Assembly: GCA_028694115.1 (NCBI GenBank)
Contig: JAQUUB010000198.1
Location: forward strand, 1-5,469
Reading direction: 5' to 3'
Origin: Lachnospiraceae bacterium
GTDB taxonomy: Bacteria; Bacillota_A; Clostridia; Lachnospirales; Lachnospiraceae
DNA length: 5,469 nucleotides
Under the pieces are notes generated by a model. That model did not search any database. It was not told the origin of the DNA and was given only the letters and a program-made list of their open reading frames with translations. A program made the position numbers and the translations under genes. Below, one piece after another: positions 1 through 5,469 of this stretch; the first letter of the stretch is position 1, and each line of letters starts with the position of its first letter.

Positions 1-319
1 TAGTCAGTAATGAGTGATGTAATGAAGTCAAGCCTACACCACGCCCAACCCTCTGGCACATCAAACGGTATCTCGTCTTCAATGCATTTTATCGTTCCGT
101 CTTGGAACTTCTCATAATGCAAATTATCCTCACCCTTGAAGATGATTGTATCGGCTTTAATATCCTTTGCTTTCAATTTGCCGTCCTTGACCATCTGCTG
201 TTTTTCGGCACGAATACGCTCAAGCAGAACGGATGCAGGTTCATCGTTAGGGTCTTGCGGCACAAGCTTCCCACGGATTGCAAGGTCAAGTATTTTTTGT
301 CTTAGTGCTTGAGTGTCCA

Positions 320-320
<1 letters not shown>
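1..320 (-). CDS. hsdS: Type I R-M specificity subunit HsdS, N-terminal part (runs off the left edge)
   Basis: The reading frame opens with ATG at 320-318 and stays open for 106 codons to the window edge; its 3' end lies outside. HsdS recognises the bipartite DNA target and scaffolds two HsdM and two HsdR subunits. The protein starts MDTQALRQKILDLAIRGKLV, followed by PQDPNDEPASVLLERIRAEK, the helical N-terminal block I know from many Firmicute HsdS proteins (about residues 5-45). A Lys-rich stretch follows, then IPFDVPEGWAWCRL (about 85-98), the usual entry into the first target recognition domain. The start is set by this family match and by overlap with the hsdM stop (TAATG, one shared base). 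A GAGG at 334-331 inside the hsdM end lies ten bases upstream. The A+T-rich target domain is mostly missing, so specificity cannot be inferred, nor whether the full gene is intact. Confidence 0.93.
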
Positions 321-4517
<4,197 letters not shown>

Positions 4518-4526
4518 AGCAGTAAT

Positions 4527-4533
4527 CCTCCTT
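4527..4533 (-). promoter_or_regulatory. Ribosome binding site of hsdR
   Basis: AAGGAGG on the minus strand is a full match to the anti-Shine-Dalgarno core, nine bases before the hsdR ATG. It fixes the start codon and predicts efficient translation of hsdR independent of the upstream regulator gene, unlike hsdM and hsdS, which depend on coupling. Confidence 0.85.
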
Positions 4534-4563
4534 ATGCTTTGTTTTGTGTTCCGATAATTCTGT

Positions 4564-4593
4564 ATTATGAGAACATACTTGATGTAAAAACAA
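4564..4593 (-). promoter_or_regulatory. Possible weak internal promoter for hsdR
   Basis: In the 99-base gap between the regulator gene and hsdR, TTGTTT (4593-4588) and CATAAT (4569-4564) lie 18 bases apart on the minus strand. The -10 matches five of six consensus bases, the -35 only three, and the spacing is one over the optimum, so this would be a weak promoter. The spacer holds a small palindrome, ACAT-ACTTG-ATGT (4573-4585), whose CTTGA resembles the half-sites upstream of the regulator gene. It may let hsd expression be controlled separately. The call rests on pattern alone and could be chance in A+T-rich DNA. Confidence 0.25.
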
Positions 4594-4611
4594 AAGGTTT
4601 CGTCAAGCCTT
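4586..4611 (-). terminator. Possible weak attenuator hairpin between regulator and hsdR
   Basis: Six bases past the regulator stop codon, the minus strand reads AAGGcTTgacgAAaCCTT (4611-4594): a four-pair stem, one mismatch, two more pairs and a GACG loop, followed by TTGTTTTT. The position and T-tract suit an intrinsic terminator or attenuator that would let only part of the transcripts continue into hsdR. The stem is short and A+T-containing, so termination would be partial at best. Confidence 0.3.
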
Positions 4612-4616
4612 AAAAT

Positions 4617-4820
4617 TTACTCTTGAACAATATCCATAATGTCATCAATGGAGCATTCTAAGACCGTACAGATTTTGACCAATACCTCAACTCGCACATC
4701 CTCGTTTTTTCCGAGTTTAGCCATAGCATTGGTTGTGACCTTTGCTTTCTCACAAAGCTGTGTTTTATTCAGTTTTTTATCGATCAATAACTTCCAAAGT
4801 TTGTCATAGCAGACAGCCAT
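4617..4820 (-). CDS. Small Cro/CI-family (XRE) helix-turn-helix regulator
   Basis: This 67-residue protein is almost entirely one HTH domain of the compact Cro/CI type (HTH_26-like). Helix 1 covers about 5-15 (YDKLWKLLIDK), the helix-turn-helix falls at about 20-35 with the NKTQLCEKAKVTT core (Q21 and the K27-V28-T29 turn), and the C-terminal helices hold VLVKICTVLECSIDDIMDI, the usual dimer-forming end. It has no ligand or catalytic domain. The start is supported by AAGGAGG six bases upstream. It lies first in the hsd locus, in the same orientation, 99 bases before hsdR, directly behind a strong promoter with a palindrome over the -35. By analogy with small regulators of R-M loci (C proteins, also HTH), it probably controls its own promoter and perhaps hsd expression so that methylation precedes restriction; that role is inferred. 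It could instead belong to the surrounding mobile element. Confidence 0.88.
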   Translation of the reverse strand: MAVCYDKLWKLLIDKKLNKTQLCEKAKVTTNAMAKLGKNEDVRVEVLVKICTVLECSIDDIMDIVQE

Positions 4821-4826
4821 ATTCTG

Positions 4827-4833
4827 CCTCCTT
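4827..4833 (-). promoter_or_regulatory. Ribosome binding site of the HTH regulator
   Basis: AAGGAGG on the minus strand stands six bases before ATG 4820-4818, a near-ideal arrangement. It confirms the start of the 67-residue regulator. Confidence 0.85.
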
Positions 4834-4868
4834 TTAGGCTATACACATAAAATCTCAATGTTAATTAC

Positions 4869-4897
4869 ATTATATAACCTCTTTTGGTGATATTCAA
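4869..4897 (-). promoter_or_regulatory. Sigma-A-type promoter of the regulator (and likely the hsd operon)
   Basis: On the minus strand TTGAAT (4897-4892) and a perfect TATAAT (4874-4869) are separated by exactly 17 bases. Transcription would start near 4862, giving a leader of about 40 bases before the regulator ATG. This is the only strong promoter I find in the window, and it points into the regulator and hsd genes. The -35 lies inside the left arm of a nine-base palindrome (see operator), so binding there would be expected to block RNA polymerase. Confidence 0.75.
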
Positions 4898-4912
4898 GTA
4901 ATTCTTGAATAT
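4890..4912. promoter_or_regulatory. Palindromic operator over the -35 box
   Basis: A perfect nine-base inverted repeat: ATATTCAAG (4890-4898) and CTTGAATAT (4904-4912), separated by TAATT. The left arm covers the -35 of the regulator promoter. The size and symmetry suit a dimer of a Cro/CI-type protein, and the adjacent gene encodes one, so autorepression (or activation at low occupancy) is the simplest model. A second overlapping inverted pair, CTTGAA (4904-4909) and TTCAAG (4913-4918), and further TTCAAGT copies at 4913-4919 and 4938-4944 suggest several binding positions. The palindrome is seen directly; the binding partner is inferred. Confidence 0.6.
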
Positions 4913-4945
4913 TTCAAGTGATGTGTTTTGTGATTTGTTCAAGTG

Positions 4946-5230
4946 CTTTTATGTAAATACGGAACGAAAAGGACGGGACTGGGTGCCCAATTTTCAAGGA
5001 TTGTCCTCTTAAAAGCAAAAATTGCAGAAAAATTACTGCGCCTTTTCTTTGCCGACATTCTGACAGCTCTTCGGAATCTCGCTTACGATATAATTTTCCA
5101 CCCATAAACAGGCAACACCATATTCAGCACCCTAACCCGCGCAGCAGCGCTAAAAAGCCCAGCTCAAATCCGCATTGACGCTCCAGCCCTGTTTTTTTGC
5201 CTTTCCGGCCCTTGAGCGACAAATCCACAG
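4946..5230. other. Region without a convincing gene, with a composition change
   Basis: No reading frame here has both a credible start with ribosome binding site and recognisable protein content. A 63-codon minus-strand frame (5105-4914) lacks a Shine-Dalgarno sequence and would run into the regulator's operator. A plus-strand frame is open from about 4957 to the TGA at 5175-5177 but has no start codon and reads as low-quality protein. The left part is A+T rich like the hsd locus; from about 5100 rightward the DNA becomes clearly richer in G+C, which suggests a junction between pieces of different origin. I see no tRNA, CRISPR or insertion-sequence ends. Confidence 0.5.
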
Positions 5231-5386
5231 TCAGGGAGCCACCGCCGTCAGAAGGCCGGCAAGCTTGCGAGCTTCACGGATATGCCCTGCATCGTCCGCA
5301 GCCTGACGGATGAACAGGCCATCACGCAGATGGCGGAGGATAACACCAACCAGCGTGAAAATATCCTGTCGAGTTAGCGGGCCAAG
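5231..5386 (+). pseudogene. ParB/Spo0J-family partition protein, decayed internal fragment
   Basis: Plus-strand frame from TCA 5231 reads SGSHRRQKA, then FTDMPCIVRSLTDEQA, then EDNTNQRENILSS, stop TAG (5375-5377), then RAK in the same frame. This is the core of the ParB N-terminal CTPase domain: the G-x-R-R box, the middle strand/helix PCIVR..LTDEQA, and the (E/D)N-x-QRE-x-L box. In intact relatives the last box continues with P-S-E-R-A-K, so the TAG sits where a Glu codon (GAG) is expected and homology resumes after it. A Ser stands between G and HRR where relatives have GHRR or GERR. There is no start, N-terminal motif, HTH or dimer domain, so it is a relic. ParB proteins segregate plasmids, chromosomes and integrative elements; here it indicates a mobile-element background. 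The family call is from memory of the motifs and quite firm; the exact left boundary is not. Confidence 0.75.
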
Positions 5387-5400
5387 TTAGCCAGAAGCTC

Positions 5401-5425
5401 GCCGCTTCAAAAGGGCGGCTTTTTT
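5401..5425 (+). terminator. Rho-independent terminator on the plus strand
   Basis: GCCGC (5401-5405) pairs with GCGGC (5415-5419) around a nine-base loop, followed directly by six T residues (5420-5425). It lies just downstream of the ParB relic and probably ended that transcription unit when it was whole. Because of the T-tract it works only in the plus direction. Confidence 0.65.
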
Positions 5426-5431
5426 GTTGCC

Positions 5432-5445
5432 CACAATTCACAATT
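5432..5445 (+). repeat. Tandem 7-base direct repeat CACAATT x2
   Basis: Two perfect adjacent copies of CACAATT fill the A+T-rich spacer between the terminator and the right-edge ribosome binding site. Its function is unknown; two copies of so short a word can arise by chance. Confidence 0.4.
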
Positions 5446-5456
5446 ATTTATCAAAT

Positions 5457-5461
5457 GGAGG
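5457..5461 (+). promoter_or_regulatory. Ribosome-binding-site-like GGAGG for a gene beginning beyond the right edge
   Basis: GGAGG on the plus strand is followed by AAATGTAT and the end of the window. The ATG at 5464-5466 is only two bases away, too close for normal initiation, so the true start probably lies at or just past the edge. The following gene would be transcribed away from the hsd locus. Confidence 0.45.
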
Positions 5462-5469
5462 AAATGTAT

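Noticed and set aside
4905..4934. Possible divergent plus-strand promoter, TTGAAT and TGTGAT
   Set aside because: The -35-like word is simply the other arm of the operator palindrome, the -10 is poor, and no gene follows on the plus strand.
4914..5105. 63-codon minus-strand open frame upstream of the regulator
   Set aside because: No Shine-Dalgarno sequence, no recognisable protein features, and its end runs through the operator half-sites next to the regulator promoter.
4957..5177. Plus-strand frame open for about 73 codons
   Set aside because: It lacks a start codon (a TAA precedes it directly), has no ribosome binding site, and its composition is like untranslated A+T-rich DNA at the left end.
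5256..5275. Small palindromes around GCAAGCTTGC as a possible attachment or resolution site
   Set aside because: They fall inside the ParB-derived coding sequence and are explained by its codons; no second copy is present in the window.
4946..5469. Search for a CRISPR array, tRNA or retron-like RNA in the gene-poor right end
   Set aside because: No regularly spaced repeats, no cloverleaf with a T-loop GGTTCGAATCC-type signature, and no reverse transcriptase nearby.

Overview
The window carries most of a type I restriction-modification (R-M) locus on the minus strand, with its own small regulator. To the right lies a gene-poor, compositionally different stretch that contains the wreck of a ParB-type partition gene. 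Read in the direction of transcription (right to left) the order is: promoter with a palindromic operator (about 4869-4912), a 67-residue Cro/CI-type helix-turn-helix protein (4820-4617), hsdR (4517-1755), hsdM (1753-320) and the first 106 codons of hsdS (from 320 to the left edge). The hsd genes are packed as one transcription unit: hsdR and hsdM are separated by one base, and hsdM and hsdS overlap by one base (TAATG). HsdR (nuclease plus DEAD-type translocase), HsdM (adenine methyltransferase) and HsdS (target recognition) would assemble into the usual R2M2S pentamer. HsdR and HsdM are uninterrupted and keep all the key motifs I can check, so the system looks intact as far as the window goes. 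Its specificity cannot be read, because hsdS leaves the window where the first recognition domain begins.

The organism is probably a low-to-medium G+C Firmicute of class Clostridia (gut Lachnospiraceae/Oscillospiraceae-like). The evidence is the strong AAGGAGG ribosome binding sites, the sigma-A-like promoter, the style of the HTH protein and HsdS N-terminus, and the ParB relic, whose style resembles proteins of clostridial conjugative elements. This is inference from style, not a database match.

Region 4946-5230 has no convincing gene. From about 5100 rightward the base composition becomes visibly more G+C rich. At 5231-5386 on the plus strand is a ParB fragment without a start, carrying an in-frame stop. 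It is followed by a rho-independent terminator (5401-5425), a short A+T-rich spacer with a tandem 7-base repeat, and a ribosome-binding-site-like GGAGG at the right edge that probably belongs to a gene beginning outside the window. The most plausible reading is an R-M cassette carried in, or inserted next to, a mobile element whose partition gene has decayed. I see no evidence for a wholly new defence system. The most testable new detail is the operator array in front of the regulator.
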